This document shows positions 31,570 to 38,741 of a stretch of 46,571 bases of DNA, piece after piece. How positions within the stretch are numbered: position 1 is the first letter of the stretch; the number at the start of each line of letters is the position of its first letter. A program made the translations under genes and the position numbers. The notes beneath the pieces are model-generated. The model was given only the letters and a program-made list of their open reading frames with translations, had not been told where the DNA came from and searched no databases. The DNA comes from JAEUSE01 sp964648985 (GTDB lineage: Bacteria > Patescibacteriota > Doudnabacteria > UBA920), in assembly GCA_964648985.1 (NCBI GenBank), contig CAZYMS010000010.1:1-46571 (forward strand), given 5' to 3'.

Positions 31570-31578
31570 AGTATAGCA
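31570..31578 (-). promoter_or_regulatory. Extended -10 promoter TGCTATACT
   Basis: Identical to the promoter at 2177-2185, on the minus strand. Start predicted near 31563, about 19 nt before ATG 31544. Confidence 0.6.
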
Positions 31579-31647
31579 CAAAAACCGCTCTATTTACAGG
31601 AAAAATAGATCTAACCCCTTGCCCAGTCACCCATAGACACGGGAACC

Positions 31648-33687
31648 CTATTCGTTAGATTCAGTCTCGTGAAGGGTAGGAGGAGTGGCCTGCTTATTAC
31701 TCCCAAACACTTTTTCATGAAGCTCTTTCGCTTGTCCGTCAGAAAGATTGTGATACGAAGCACGAACTGTATATCTTGTCTTACCATTCGGAAGACTATA
31801 GCTATCTACTACTTCTAGCGTCCACGTTTGTGGCCTAGTAATCTGCTTCTGCGCCGCTACCATAAGAAGCTCAAGCTCAGCCCTGTCTTGAGCCTCAACA
31901 TTAGCATCCAGGACTACAAGCTTACTAACCAGCTCCGTCGCACCCCTCGGACGCTCGTGGGATAGTTGCTCGAGAAGCATAGGTAAGTCAATCTCTGCGT
32001 ACGCACTTGACTCTACCAGGCGGTTGCCCGAAAGCGGCAGATCTTGTAACTGATATATAACACCAACAGTCTTTCCCCCTATGAGCATAAGCCAGCACGC
32101 GAAAGGATTTGCCAAAGGAAGCTTCCTTCCGAGAGATTCAAAAGTAAACCGTACTGCGCCAAGACCCCTAAGCACTTGTTCCATTACTTTTTGCAACTGA
32201 GGAACAACAGATTGGCCTTTAGCCACCTGCATTAGTACCCCCATACGCTCACTTTCATAGTGCCGTTTACCGTGCAGGCCAAATACCTTTCCGACCTCAA
32301 ATAACCGAATATGCGAAATTTCTTTTCGCAAGTATTCATGCTGCTGCGCAATGAGACCAGCGGCAAGTCCTTGTCTAAGAACCGGAAACTCTTCATTTAC
32401 AGCATTTTGAGTCCTTACCTCCCCGAGGTCTTCCCACACCATACGTGCATTTGCCGCTGAAGTAGTCAGTGGTGAGGTTAGCACTTCGTCAAAACCAAGA
32501 ACCGCCATAGAACTTCGAAGTTCGTCCGCAAGTCGCACTACCCCTGGGGTCACGTCTGCTACCGGTGCCAATAGCGGTGGCACTGGCTTAATAGTGTTAA
32601 ACCCTCGCATGCGAATTACATCTTCTGCAATACTTCGAGGACCTTGTATATCTAATCGCCAGGAGGGGCACGCAGCAGCAAGCGAGCTCTTCCCCAACTT
32701 CACCTCGTATCCCAGACGTTTCAAATGCCGCACTATCTCTTGAGCAGATATTGGCACACCAGCAATTTTGCCCGGTAAGCCAAGATCAAGCGTAACCCGT
32801 TTTACTTTGGGCCTGTGCTGACTTGGGTAATAATCAAAAATAGTAGAAGTTACACTTCCGCCTCCATGCGTTACCAAACATTGCGCCAAAAACTCTAAAG
32901 CAAACCGAGCTTCTTCAGTGTTTAAATCTTTTTCAAGACGGTTTGATGCCTCAGTTGTTACCTGCAGGGCTCTGGCATCGGCACGCACCTTAAGTGGGTC
33001 GTATACTGCGACTTCAGCGAGAACACTGGTGGTGCGTTCGGATATTGCACTCCTGCGGCCGCCAATAGCACTGGCCAATACCAACGGGCCCAAATTATCG
33101 GATATCACTAACTCTTTACCCTTGTGAAGTTCGAGTACCGTACCGTCAAGAGTAGTCAGCACATCTGTTTTCGGCGCGCGTTCCCACAGGAGACCGCCAA
33201 CAACTTTACCCGCGTCAAATATATGGTTTGGGTAACCTGTCATAAGCATGGCATAGTTGGAAATATCAACAAGCAGGCTCACCGAATTCATACCATGTGC
33301 GGCAATTACTTCTGAAAGCCAAGCAGGGCTAGGCTTTGAGTTGTTAAGGCCATCCACCTGAACTACCACAGCACGATATACGTCGTTACCAGCTTTCACG
33401 TTGACCGAAAGTCTTTTTGCATTCTGAACAAACTTAAACTTGGGTAACTGCACAGGAATACCGAAGTAAGCAGAAATTTCTCGTGCTATACCCAACACCC
33501 CAAGACAATCTGGACGGCTTGCGGCTCTTACTTCTACGCTAATGAGCCAATCTTTTTTACCAGCAATGGAAACCTCTTCCAGAGACTCCACCATAAGACC
33601 AATCAAAGTCAAAGCATCACCCACCGCCTTAGGAGATGCTTTAAGAGTGGGTATAAATTGTTTAAGCTCGCTATAAAGTAATTTCAT
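31648..33687 (-). CDS. pheT: Phenylalanyl-tRNA synthetase beta subunit lacking the internal tRNA-binding OB domain
   Basis: The beta subunit forms the (alpha-beta)2 PheRS and carries editing and tRNA-binding domains. The 679-residue chain starts MKLLYSELKQFIPTL as usual. At about residue 40, where bacterial PheT normally has an inserted EMAP-type OB domain of about 110 residues, it goes directly from ESLEEV to VRAASRPDCLGVLGIAREIS. The B3/B4 editing, B5, B6/B7 and C-terminal FDX-ACB regions (TYxVRASYHNLSDGQAKELH) follow. The missing domain is encoded separately upstream of pheS (34910-35362). Operon order is OB gene, pheS, pheT. Confidence 0.95.
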   Translation of the reverse strand: MKLLYSELKQFIPTLKASPKAVGDALTLIGLMVESLEEVSIAGKKDWLISVEVRAASRPDCLGVLGIAREISAYFGIPVQLPKFKFVQNAKRLSVNVKAGNDVYRAVVVQVDGLNNSKPSPAWLSEVIAAHGMNSVSLLVDISNYAMLMTGYPNHIFDAGKVVGGLLWERAPKTDVLTTLDGTVLELHKGKELVISDNLGPLVLASAIGGRRSAISERTTSVLAEVAVYDPLKVRADARALQVTTEASNRLEKDLNTEEARFALEFLAQCLVTHGGGSVTSTIFDYYPSQHRPKVKRVTLDLGLPGKIAGVPISAQEIVRHLKRLGYEVKLGKSSLAAACPSWRLDIQGPRSIAEDVIRMRGFNTIKPVPPLLAPVADVTPGVVRLADELRSSMAVLGFDEVLTSPLTTSAANARMVWEDLGEVRTQNAVNEEFPVLRQGLAAGLIAQQHEYLRKEISHIRLFEVGKVFGLHGKRHYESERMGVLMQVAKGQSVVPQLQKVMEQVLRGLGAVRFTFESLGRKLPLANPFACWLMLIGGKTVGVIYQLQDLPLSGNRLVESSAYAEIDLPMLLEQLSHERPRGATELVSKLVVLDANVEAQDRAELELLMVAAQKQITRPQTWTLEVVDSYSLPNGKTRYTVRASYHNLSDGQAKELHEKVFGSNKQATPPTLHETESNE

Positions 33688-33689
33688 AT

Positions 33690-33759
33690 ATAAACAGAAA
33701 TGAGAAATGGGTCTTGAGATTTTAGTTTTTCCCTCGGCTCACGCCTCACGTCTCATTAC
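33690..33759. repeat. Intergenic word-palindrome (CTCACGCCTCA family)
   Basis: GAAATGAGAAATGGG and CTTGAG on one side, CTCACGCCTCACGTCTCATT on the other. Shares its words with 541-605 and 5806-5835. Separates pheS from pheT, which are normally contiguous. Confidence 0.55.
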
Positions 33760-34788
33760 TCATGTCTGGAATCGTTCATGCTCATGATATGGATATGCCA
33801 CATTACCCCCCAGAAATGTACGTATGTCGGTGATGTTGTACTTGGCCATGACCCAACGGTCCAGTCCGAGGCCAAATGCATACCCAGCATATTTGTTAGG
33901 ATCAATTCCGGCCATCTCCAATATTTTGCCATGAATCATACCTGCGCCCCCCATTTCTATCCACCCAACTTGCTTGCATACACCACACCCCTTACCTTCA
34001 CAGTTAAAACAGCGCATATCAGGACCAACACCTGGTTCGACTTCTGGATAGTACTTGTAGCGAAATCGCATAACAACCTTTTCTCCGAACATATGTTTAA
34101 ATAACATTTCCAAAGTACCGAACAACTCTGCCAAAGAAGCCTTCTCTTGTACCAAGACGGCTTGATATTGATGGAAAATAAAGTGATTGGTCTTGCTGGG
34201 CTTCTCATTTCTATACACTCGGGCAGGAGAGACTATACGGAACGGCGGCTTTAAATTCGCTAACGCCCGTGCTTCTATGGAAGATGTTTGAGTCCGCAGC
34301 AAAATGTTAGGAGCATCAATATATATAGTATCTTGCATCTCTCGGGCCGGATGATCTTTCGGCACGTTCAGACGCTGAAAATTATATTCGTCGGTCTCCA
34401 CTTCTGGACCATCATACACACTATAGCCCATACGCATAAAAAACCGATTCATGTCGCGTATAGTCTGCGAAAGCGGATGAAGGTGCCCAACTTTTGGGAC
34501 GAATGGTGAAAGAGTCGCAGCAGAGGCGGATAAACTTTGCTCTTGGACCGTCTTTATTAGCTCTGCTTCTGCGCGCTCAAATAGGACCTCTATATCTGAC
34601 TTTTGCTTTTGGATTACAGGTCCCAGTTGGCGCCGCTCCTCTACGCTTAGAAGTTTTAGGTCAGCCAGCTGCTTTTTAATAATTCCTTGAGGGCCAAAAT
34701 AATGGTCTTTTAAGGTTTTAAGAGCTAAAATATCGCTTATATGGGCGACTTTTATTTCAAGTTCGGCTAATTCACTCTCAGTTATCAT
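33760..34788 (-). CDS. pheS: Phenylalanyl-tRNA synthetase alpha subunit
   Basis: Catalytic subunit for Phe-AMP formation and transfer to tRNA-Phe. An N-terminal coiled coil (about 1-85) is followed by the class II core: motif 2-like FRIVSPARVYRNEK near 183 and motif 3 GLGLDRWVMAKYNITDIR near 307. An insert MRCFNCEGKGCGVCKQVGW near 257 has three Cys pairs or near-pairs and may bind zinc, as in some bacterial PheS. 342 residues is normal. ATG 34788 follows TGA-TATTAT by 6 nt, so a leaderless mRNA is likely. Confidence 0.97.
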   Translation of the reverse strand: MITESELAELEIKVAHISDILALKTLKDHYFGPQGIIKKQLADLKLLSVEERRQLGPVIQKQKSDIEVLFERAEAELIKTVQEQSLSASAATLSPFVPKVGHLHPLSQTIRDMNRFFMRMGYSVYDGPEVETDEYNFQRLNVPKDHPAREMQDTIYIDAPNILLRTQTSSIEARALANLKPPFRIVSPARVYRNEKPSKTNHFIFHQYQAVLVQEKASLAELFGTLEMLFKHMFGEKVVMRFRYKYYPEVEPGVGPDMRCFNCEGKGCGVCKQVGWIEMGGAGMIHGKILEMAGIDPNKYAGYAFGLGLDRWVMAKYNITDIRTFLGGNVAYPYHEHERFQT

Positions 34789-34794
34789 ATATTC

Positions 34795-34803
34795 ATAATA
34801 TCA
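34795..34803 (-). promoter_or_regulatory. Extended -10 promoter TGATATTAT for leaderless pheS
   Basis: On the minus strand TGA-TATTAT, then GAATAT, then ATG 34788. The start site should coincide with the start codon. Confidence 0.55.
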
Positions 34804-34824
34804 AAAAATAGCCAATAAGGCTAT

Positions 34825-34909
34825 TCTGGGTGTCAAAAGCTACAACGTCATTATGTCAAAGGTCAAAAGTCACGATATTCATTCCTGGACGTGATGACGT
34901 TCGACAAAT
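34825..34909. repeat. Intergenic word-palindrome (GACGTGATGACGT family)
   Basis: Words GTCAAAAG, CGTCATTATGTC and GACGTGATGACG alternate on both arms. The 13-mer at 34888-34900 is the exact inverse of 20199-20211. Confidence 0.65.
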
Positions 34910-35362
34910 TTATTTTAACTCATGAAAAACATCAATGGCATCGTTCCCCAACGCCGTATCTGGAGGGTATACCAATATCCCCTCTTCTCTTGTCTCAGGT
35001 GTATCCCTTAAACCTAGTTCAAAACCGGAGCAGAGCATCCCTTGGCTCTCCACCCCTCTAATGACAGCCTTGGCAAGGATAAAAGACTCATGCGCGTCTG
35101 AGTGAATATTTTTGGGAATGTGCGCTCCTGGCAAAGCCAATGCCGCTATATCTCCTACCCTAAAATTGGTAGCACCACACACCACGGGGGAAATTTCGGA
35201 ACTCCCCGTGCTCACGGTGACAAGCCGTAACCTGTCCGCATTTGGGTGCGGATTAATAGCAACCACCTTGACAGTCAGGATAAGCGGCAACTGTTTCTCA
35301 CTACCACGAGATAGAACTCCTTGCCCGAGCAATTGCATTTTAATAGATTGCCAAAAAGACAT
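34910..35362 (-). CDS. Stand-alone tRNA-binding (EMAP-type OB-fold) domain, detached PheT N-terminal domain
   Basis: The 150-residue protein matches the OB domain normally found inside bacterial PheT: VKVVAINPHPNADRLRLVTV near residue 32, PVVCGATNFRVGDIAAL near 58, LPGAHIP, then IRGVESQGMLCSGFELGL near 103. The neighbouring pheT lacks precisely this domain, and the gene lies just upstream of pheS on the same strand. It probably supplies tRNA binding to PheRS in trans. An unrelated role as a CsaA/Trbp111-like tRNA chaperone is possible but the E-L-G-L ending and location favour PheT. No SD. Confidence 0.88.
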   Translation of the reverse strand: MSFWQSIKMQLLGQGVLSRGSEKQLPLILTVKVVAINPHPNADRLRLVTVSTGSSEISPVVCGATNFRVGDIAALALPGAHIPKNIHSDAHESFILAKAVIRGVESQGMLCSGFELGLRDTPETREEGILVYPPDTALGNDAIDVFHELK

Positions 35363-35445
35363 AAATCTAGAATTAAGAAGTTAGAATTAAGAAGTATGAA
35401 TTAAACCATGTTCTATTCATAACTCTCAATTCATAATTCTCAACC
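35363..35445. repeat. Intergenic word-palindrome (AATTAAGAAGT / GAATTA family)
   Basis: AGAATTAAGAAGT occurs twice in tandem and is answered by TTCATAACTCTCAATTCATAATTCTC. The GAATTA vocabulary recurs at 20660-20710 and 37033-37125. Confidence 0.6.
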
Positions 35446-37032
35446 CTAGTAACTCTTACATTCTTCTTGAGTGCAGCGGTAGCCTGTGGTGCCAGGCGTT
35501 GGCTTTTCAAGAGTTGCCATAAGTGCAAAAGAAGCACTGTCCGTACTTACCTCGTATACATAATCATTTCCCGATTTCGGGTCCTTGGGTACTGTTTGTA
35601 TATATTGAGGAGCAATTTTTGATTGATAATCGGCCTTGGAAGGAAACACAAAGCTTTGAGAAGACGTTGCTGTTGCTGCAGAATATATAAGCAGTGCTGA
35701 CCGTATTTTATCTAAGTCGTCGAGCCTCTGGGCATCCCTTTCTACCATGCCATCTCCAGCTTGATCTGCCTGGGCCTGCTGCTCAGAGTATCGAATAACT
35801 TGCTTTTGTGTTTCACTTACATACGTGAGCGCAAAGGTCCCCGTTTCCCCATTAATACTATACCCATACGTAAATGGAGGCTTATTTATAGGGTCATCAA
35901 TGTTAGTAGCAACTGGGTTGAACGGTTTTACTTTCGCGGCCATCTCTGCAAAGGTATCAACTAAGGGCAGGCTTTTCATTTCTGCCTTGTATTCCAGAAG
36001 AGCGGCACCAATTTTTTTAATTGTGTTCAGACGTTGAACATCGCGAGTAAGTTGAGCTTCGGGCGTTGATTCAACACCTTCCGGTACCGTAAACACAATA
36101 CTGGTATTTCCAGCAGAAGAGGATTGATATTGAAACAATACAGCTTTAAGGGTAGTAAGCGTAGGGGCATGAAAACCTGCGCTATCTGCCTTTGTTTTTA
36201 TATCCGCAATGCGTATGTCAGTCAATTTGCTATCACCAGTTGGCAGTGCCATGCATTCCCAACCACCGCGCAGGTCGTCCGCATCAGTATATGAGAGATT
36301 ACCAGTAGTGTGAACATTCGTAGGCGAACATCCGAATATATTCACTTCATCACCGTCAGCCAAACCATCCGAGTCTGAATCCGCGTTCTTTGGTTCTGTT
36401 TTCGCTTCGAACTCGGCAAGATTGGTCAGTCCATCATTATCCGGATCAGAATCATCAAGACAAGTATCGCAATTTACCGAACCAAAATATTTCTGGCGCC
36501 ATTCAATTGAAGTTTTGTAATGTGGAACTTGTTCTGCAGGAGGAACATTTTCCGGCGGAGCGGCAACGCTGGTGGTGGGCTGCTTGTTTGCTATGGGCGG
36601 AATTCTATGCCAGAAATTGTTGAATGAATCAAAAATATGCGAGTTACCACTTAGAGTACTGTACGCATACCAAATAGCACCACAGGCAAAGACAGTGGCT
36701 ACTATAGCTCCAATAACCTGAGCAATCTTGGGCCGGCCCGATAGATTGCTCACTTGTGCCCCAGTGGTGCTTGCCAAAACAGGACTCCGACGCGTAGAAC
36801 TAGATTGCACTACAGGACCCGTAGAGACGGCAGAAACAGGAGAAGAAACTTGATCACGCTCCCTGGGCAAAGCCTCGGCTTCCTTGGTTTCTGAGACCAT
36901 TTTCGCTTTTGGCATGACGTTGAAAAAGGGCGGTTCTATGGGCTGCCGCTCTTGAGCAGCACCTACGCCTTGTGTTTTCTGCTCCGAAACACCGTGTCCC
37001 TCTTTCTTAAATTTTAGAAATCCCCAATCCAT
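35446..37032 (-). CDS. Membrane-anchored surface protein with calcium-type DxDxDG repeats and two pilin-like domains
   Basis: The 528-residue protein has a proline/serine-rich N-terminal cytoplasmic part (about 1-100), one transmembrane helix (about 103-126, VIGAIVATVFACGAIWYAYS) and an outer region. Near 200-240 two thrombospondin-type-3-like loops occur (DDSDPDNDGLTNLAEFE and NADSDSDGLADGDEVN). The C-terminal half contains two similar segments starting RDVQRLNTIKKIGAALLEY and RDAQRLDDLDKIRSALLIY, each followed by a beta-rich stretch with Y-x-Y near VPKDPKSGNDYVYEV. These look like the globular part of type II/IV pseudopilins without the N-terminal helix. Four cysteines near the calcium loops and C-terminus may form disulphides. 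Probably a calcium-stabilised adhesin or pilus-associated protein. Confidence 0.8.
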   Translation of the reverse strand: MDWGFLKFKKEGHGVSEQKTQGVGAAQERQPIEPPFFNVMPKAKMVSETKEAEALPRERDQVSSPVSAVSTGPVVQSSSTRRSPVLASTTGAQVSNLSGRPKIAQVIGAIVATVFACGAIWYAYSTLSGNSHIFDSFNNFWHRIPPIANKQPTTSVAAPPENVPPAEQVPHYKTSIEWRQKYFGSVNCDTCLDDSDPDNDGLTNLAEFEAKTEPKNADSDSDGLADGDEVNIFGCSPTNVHTTGNLSYTDADDLRGGWECMALPTGDSKLTDIRIADIKTKADSAGFHAPTLTTLKAVLFQYQSSSAGNTSIVFTVPEGVESTPEAQLTRDVQRLNTIKKIGAALLEYKAEMKSLPLVDTFAEMAAKVKPFNPVATNIDDPINKPPFTYGYSINGETGTFALTYVSETQKQVIRYSEQQAQADQAGDGMVERDAQRLDDLDKIRSALLIYSAATATSSQSFVFPSKADYQSKIAPQYIQTVPKDPKSGNDYVYEVSTDSASFALMATLEKPTPGTTGYRCTQEECKSY

Positions 37033-37125
37033 TTAGGAGCGAATTATGAATAATGAATTACGAAGTAAGTATGTCGCTGTTATTATACTTTATTCGTAAT
37101 TCGTAATTCGTAATTCTGTTTCGTT
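37033..37125. repeat. Intergenic word-palindrome (CGTAATTCGTAATT family)
   Basis: GAATTATGAATAATGAATTACGAAG is inverted as TTCGTAATTCGTAATTCGTAATTC, with three direct copies of CGTAATT. Same GAATTA vocabulary as 35363-35445. Confidence 0.65.
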
Positions 37126-37494
37126 TTATAAGTTAGATAACGCTTCGACACATATGAACAATAGCACGAGACTGCCAGCCACCCACCAGAATAGCAAGTG
37201 CTGAGATTGCAGAACAAAGAGCGCAACTGCCAGCAGACCAGTCAATGCTGCCTGCCTTACTGACGCCTTTACCAGCTGGTCAAATGGAGCAGGCATGAAA
37301 CGCTTTCTAAAAAAAACTTCCAAGAGCGCGATTGTGCACACGAATGAACCCATAAGCAATAGATAGAATACGCCCACGGTCACAAAACTAGTATCGTGCG
37401 GCTGGGTGTAGAGTACAAGTACAGTAAGACTACTCCAGAATAATACAGCACCAGACCCAAACCCTAGATATATTTTTCTAAAGTGCTCATGCAT
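37126..37494 (-). CDS. Small integral membrane protein with four predicted helices
   Basis: The 122-residue protein has hydrophobic segments at about 8-28, 35-58, 80-95 and 100-118, with a basic cytoplasmic loop (FRKRFMPAPFDQLVKASVRQ) after the second. I do not recognise a family. TGA-TATGTT ends 6 nt before the ATG and could give a leaderless mRNA. It reads toward the surface protein gene at 35446 across a palindromic spacer; a functional link is only suggested by order. Confidence 0.65.
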   Translation of the reverse strand: MHEHFRKIYLGFGSGAVLFWSSLTVLVLYTQPHDTSFVTVGVFYLLLMGSFVCTIALLEVFFRKRFMPAPFDQLVKASVRQAALTGLLAVALFVLQSQHLLFWWVAGSLVLLFICVEALSNL

Positions 37495-37581
37495 ACTACA
37501 AACATATCAAGACATCATAGAATTTCTAAACGATGTTGGATATATTATACCATAGTTTATGAAAAATATCTTAACCGCCCA

Positions 37582-37989
37582 TTATATCTTTAAGCCTTTT
37601 TTCTTGAACCATGCGACCACAGAATCTGATACTGGCATTGTTGATAGTCTGGACTGCCGCAATAGTACAAAATCTGCAAGCACTTTTTCTGCTCGCATAT
37701 CTGTAATAGTTACATACGGCTCGTCATATGCAAACATGAACTTAAAGTCTACGAGCCAACTCTTTGCATCCTTCGGATCTGGCCTAGACCTTCCCACAAC
37801 CTCAGCAAGGCCGCGAATAGACCCTTCTCCGCCGGAGTGATAAATGAATACTCTATCTCCTTTTTTCATTGCTTTAAGCGTTATAACTGCTTGAGGGTTC
37901 CGCACACCGCTCCAAGTAGTCAGCTTTTCCTTGATAAAGTCTTCAATAGAGTACGTATCAGGATCTGTTTTTGCGAGATAGTAGTTCAT
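37582..37989 (-). CDS. EVE-domain protein
   Basis: EVE domains have a PUA-like fold and bind modified bases in DNA or RNA. The 135-residue protein matches the family throughout: YYLAKTDPDTYSIEDF at the start, TTWSGVRNPQAVITLKAMKK near 24, GDRVFIYHSGGEGSIRGLAEV near 43 and DFKFMF near 81. EVE proteins are often near restriction-like or RNA-processing genes; here the gene follows xseB with a 2-nt gap in the exonuclease VII operon, which suggests a role in sensing or processing modified DNA. Confidence 0.92.
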   Translation of the reverse strand: MNYYLAKTDPDTYSIEDFIKEKLTTWSGVRNPQAVITLKAMKKGDRVFIYHSGGEGSIRGLAEVVGRSRPDPKDAKSWLVDFKFMFAYDEPYVTITDMRAEKVLADFVLLRQSRLSTMPVSDSVVAWFKKKGLKI

Positions 37990-37991
37990 TT

Positions 37992-38195
37992 TTATTCTTC
38001 GTCTAAATCTTTTTTAATCTCTTCAAACTCGTTTTCTACTTCTTTGAGTCGGGACTTAAGTAGTTTAATAAGGCCTGCACCTTCTTTCATTTTCTCTAAG
38101 CCTTTCTCCACATCTACTTCTTTCTGGCTTTCAAACCACTTTACGATTGTATCGAGTTCTCCGAGCTGCTCATTGATGGATTGTTGTTTGGACAT
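37992..38195 (-). CDS. xseB: Exonuclease VII small subunit
   Basis: Small helical subunit that coats the XseA arms in exonuclease VII, a single-strand-specific nuclease acting from both ends. The 67-residue protein is a helical hairpin: LGELDTIVKWFESQKEVDVE, EKGLEKMKEGAGLIKLLKSR and an acidic end. The family L-x-x-I-V-x-x-L-E...G-x-x-L...C position pattern is visible with substitutions. It lies in the operon xseA - Nudix - xseB - EVE. Confidence 0.88.
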   Translation of the reverse strand: MSKQQSINEQLGELDTIVKWFESQKEVDVEKGLEKMKEGAGLIKLLKSRLKEVENEFEEIKKDLDEE

Positions 38196-38215
38196 ATGTA
38201 CTATAAATTAAAATA

Positions 38216-38722
38216 TTACCACTTTGCTTCTAAATAATGCTCAGCGCGCTCGAGCATCTCCGCTTCGTTTATGTCTTCTTCATGTAAACGTTCAAACTGA
38301 GCTCTCATTTTTGCTTTTAGTGTAGGGAAGGGCACCCATACTATTTCTGCTTCACTTTCAACATCATCACGCTGGCTTTTTTTCGGATCGAATGTTTTAC
38401 ACTGAACCAAAAAGAACAAAGTTGTTTTCTCAACCTGCACTCCCTCTTTTTCAAAAATTGTTTTTCGCGAGCCTAAATATGCTTCTATGGTGCCTTCCGC
38501 GCCAAACTCTTCTTTTAGACCACGCGCCAAAGCTTGCTCTAAAGTTTCTCCCAGTTCAATAGTTTCCCGCATGAGAATATTAAAGTCCGAAAGATGAGCG
38601 TATTGCGGCAGGCTAATGGTATTAAAGTGTAGCGTACACACCTCCTGCTTATCGTTTAGTAAAACCGCACCAACAGATAGATGCGCGGGATATTTGGTCG
38701 TACCTTGATAATAATTTTCCAT
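38216..38722 (-). CDS. Nudix-like hydrolase with altered Nudix box
   Basis: The 168-residue protein has a Nudix fold: HLSVGAVLLNDKQEV near residue 15, a Nudix box around ETIELGETLEQALARGLKEE with FGAEG following, and VWVPFPTLKAKMR near 138. The canonical G-x5-E-x7-R-E-U-x-E-E-x-G-U has Glu for the first Gly, and Gly in place of the first Glu after Arg, so one metal ligand is missing. Substrate unknown (NTP, sugar nucleotide or capped RNA are typical). I start at ATG 38722, 19 nt after xseA; a longer start at 38809 would overlap xseA by 68 nt. Confidence 0.78.
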   Translation of the reverse strand: MENYYQGTTKYPAHLSVGAVLLNDKQEVCTLHFNTISLPQYAHLSDFNILMRETIELGETLEQALARGLKEEFGAEGTIEAYLGSRKTIFEKEGVQVEKTTLFFLVQCKTFDPKKSQRDDVESEAEIVWVPFPTLKAKMRAQFERLHEEDINEAEMLERAEHYLEAKW

Positions 38723-38741
38723 ACACGTACTTAGAGTTACA

